Of a stretch of DNA of 64,000 bases, positions 62,101-64,000 are shown piece after piece. The number at the start of each line of letters is the position of its first letter. The stretch's first letter is position 1. This DNA is from Myoxocephalus aenaeus. Taxonomy: Eukaryota; Chordata; Actinopteri; Perciformes; Cottidae. The DNA is taken from assembly GCA_038501785.1 (NCBI GenBank), contig JBAMJR010000484.1, forward strand, positions 43,501 through 107,500. The letters are read 5' to 3'. A program made the translations under genes and the position numbers. The notes beneath the pieces are model-generated. The model was not told where the DNA came from, did no database searches, and saw nothing but the letters and a program-made list of their open reading frames with translations.

Positions 62101-63408
62101 TGAAGCTGACACATGAAGCTGGAACATGAAGCTGGAACATGAAGCTGGAACATGAAGCTGACACATGAAGCTGGAACATGAAGCTGACACATGAAGCTGG
62201 AACATGAAGCTGGAACATGAAGCTGACACATGAAGCTGGAACATGAAGCTGACACATGAAGCTGACACATGAAGCTGACACATGAAGCTGGAACATGAAG
62301 CTGGAACATGAAGCTGGAACATGAAGCTGGAACATGAAGCTGACACATGAAGCTGGAACATGAAGCTGACACATGAAGCTGAAGCATGAAGCTGATGCAT
62401 GAAGCTGACGCATGAAGCTGGAACATGAAGCTGACACATGAAGCTGAAGCATGAAGCTGGAACATGAAGCTGGAACATGAAGCTGACACATGAAGCTGAC
62501 ACATGAAGCTGACACATGAAGCTGGAACATGAAGCTGGAACATGAAGCTGACACATGAAGCTGGAACATGAAGCTGACACATGAAGCTGAAGCATGAAGC
62601 TGATGCATGAAGCTGACGCATGAAGCTGGAACATGAAGCTGGAACATGAAGCTGACACATGAAGCTGGAACATGAAGCTGACACATGAAGCTGGAACATG
62701 AAGCTGGAACATGAAGCTGACACATGAAGCTGGAACATGAAGCTGACACATGAAGCTGACACATGAAGCTGGAACATGAAGCTGGAACATGAAGCTGACA
62801 CATGAAGCTGACACATGAAGCTGGAACATGAAGCTGGAACATGAAGCTGACACATGAAGCTGACACATGAAGCTGACACATGAAGCTGACACATGAAGCT
62901 GACACATGAAGCTGGAACATGAAGCTGGAACATGAAGCTGACACATGAAGCTGACACATGAAGCTGGAACATGAAGCTGGAACATGAAGCTGACACATGA
63001 AGCTGGAACATGAAGCTGGAACATGAAGCTGACACATGAAGCTGGAACATGAAGCTGACACATGAAGCTGACACATGAAGCTGACACATGAAGCTGGAAC
63101 ATGAAGCTGACACATGAAGCTGGAACATGAAGCTGACACATGAAGCTGGAACATGAAGCTGGAACATGAAGCTGACACATGAAGCTGGAACATGAAGCTG
63201 GAACATGAAGCTGACACATGAAGCTGGAACATGAAGCTGGAACATGAAGCTGACACATGAAGCTGGAACATGAAGCTGACACATGAAGCTGGAACATGAA
63301 GCTGACACATGAAGCTGAAGCATGAAGCTGATGCATGAAGCTGACGCATGAAGCTGGAACATGAAGCTGGAACATGAAGCTGACACATGAAGCTGACACA
63401 TGAAGCTG
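50103..63408. repeat. 13-bp minisatellite array, 13.3 kb
   Basis: About 1,020 copies of a 13-bp unit, CATGAAGCTG followed by GAA, ACA, AAG, ATG or ACG. The GAA and ACA forms dominate; an AAG-ATG-ACG triplet of units recurs many times. Rare variants mark long duplications: ACACATTAAG at about 51,381, 55,344 and 60,451, and a 12-bp unit (GGAAATGAAG) pair 333 bp and 592 bp after each of them. The complement of the unit has no stop codon in any phase, so all three minus-strand frames are open for thousands of codons. That is a property of the repeat and not a gene. Confidence 0.98.
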
Positions 63409-64000
63409 ACGCCCCGTTTCTGTCGGACTGAGAGTCCACCGGCTCGTGAAGTGTCGTCGCACACGGCCGACTCCTCGGCTCTGTAATGGTTCCTCTGCAC
63501 ATTCATTATGATTTTAATTGGCGGATAGCACAGGGTTTCCATCCCACATCTGCATGGGGTTGATGAGCTTTTTGATTAATAGCAATTATTCTGCGATTAC
63601 TGCAGCAGCTGCTGAGACGTCTGGCTTCAAATGTCACTTTCCAGCGGTTCTGCTGTGGAACAGAGAGCGCCTCTGATCTGGTCCGCTATCAAAGACAACA
63701 TCCTCCTTCCACGTCTGTCCTTCCCAACTCCTGAACAAACACACATTATTATAGCACTCAGTATAATATATAAACTTTATATATAACCTCCTTCTCCTTG
63801 TGGCACAGTTCCAGCCTGACTTCAAGGAGGGCGGCTGCTCTCGCTGCGTCTTCACAACCCGGTCCCTGGTCCTGGTCTGGTCTGGGCCTCCTGGTCCTGG
63901 TCTGGTCTGGGCCTCCTGGTACTGGTCTGGTCTGGGCCTCCTGGTACTGGAGCAGAACAGGGTCACCTCTATGAGGTTCCCTTTACTAGAGAACTCAGGT
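63409..64000. other. Single-copy right flank with a short TGGTCTGG repeat
   Basis: Single-copy sequence to the window end. Four copies of a 24-bp unit with TGGTCTGGTCTGGGCCTCC lie at about 63,868-63,952. A TATATAAACTTTATATATAAC stretch sits near 63,766. No gene recognised. Confidence 0.6.

Noticed and set aside
50103..63408. CRISPR array
   Set aside because: No alternation of fixed repeat and unique spacer; units are 13 bp in tandem, and the context is eukaryotic. The same holds for the other arrays.
49913..63542. Giant open frames of thousands of codons on the minus strand as a repetitive protein gene
   Set aside because: All three frames of that strand are open at once, which follows from the stop-free 13-bp unit. 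No conserved start context, no domain outside the repeat, and the left end reads through a LINE fragment in antisense.

Overview
This window looks like teleost fish nuclear DNA from a very repeat-rich region, perhaps heterochromatic or subtelomeric. By eye, roughly 70 % of it is tandem repeat. The evidence for a fish is the mobile elements: a DIRS-type tyrosine-recombinase retroelement, an L2-clade LINE, Rex1/Babar-like LINE relics with a (TCAGAA)n tail, and a tRNA-derived SINE, a mix typical of ray-finned fishes. I found no complete host protein-coding gene. The only host-gene hint is a ten-codon candidate first exon with a strong splice donor at about 31.3 kb on the minus strand.

Layout. 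1-21,879 and 27,065-27,595 are one 20-bp satellite array, split by a 5.2-kb DIRS-like element at 21,880-27,064. That element keeps 153-bp inverted terminal repeats, an internal complementary region and decayed RT, RNase H and tyrosine recombinase segments on the minus strand. 27.8-31.1 kb holds two more 20-bp minisatellites; the second is split by an L2 LINE whose 5'-truncated RT frame is still open. 31.1-34.5 kb is mostly single-copy DNA with CA/CT/TA microsatellites. 34.5-42.3 kb is a run of minisatellites with units of 9, 12, 39 and 45 bp, plus a polypurine tract. The 45-bp array is an in-frame amplification of an L2 reverse transcriptase segment. 42.7-45.9 kb is a broken Rex1-like LINE plus a SINE, lying inside an ATAGAGGGT-type minisatellite. 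46.8-47.5 kb is a 73-bp minisatellite with a near-consensus CTCF core in each of nine copies. 47.9-48.8 kb is a 24-bp array that resembles the C-terminal end of a Rex1-like RT and runs into a LINE 3' tail. 49.7-63.4 kb is a short CTACAGAAG array, a LINE endonuclease fragment, and a 13.3-kb array of a 13-bp unit with kilobase-scale internal duplication. The last 0.6 kb is mostly single-copy.

The theme of the window is mobile elements and tandem arrays making each other. LINEs and a DIRS element have inserted into arrays, and at least two arrays appear to have been born from LINE coding sequence. Very long stop-free frames, up to about 4,500 codons on the minus strand of the 13-bp array, follow from repeat units that lack stop codons. 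They are not evidence of genes. I did not find a clearly new multi-gene system; the strongest leads are the LINE-derived in-frame arrays, the textbook DIRS architecture inside a satellite, and the tandem CTCF-like sites.
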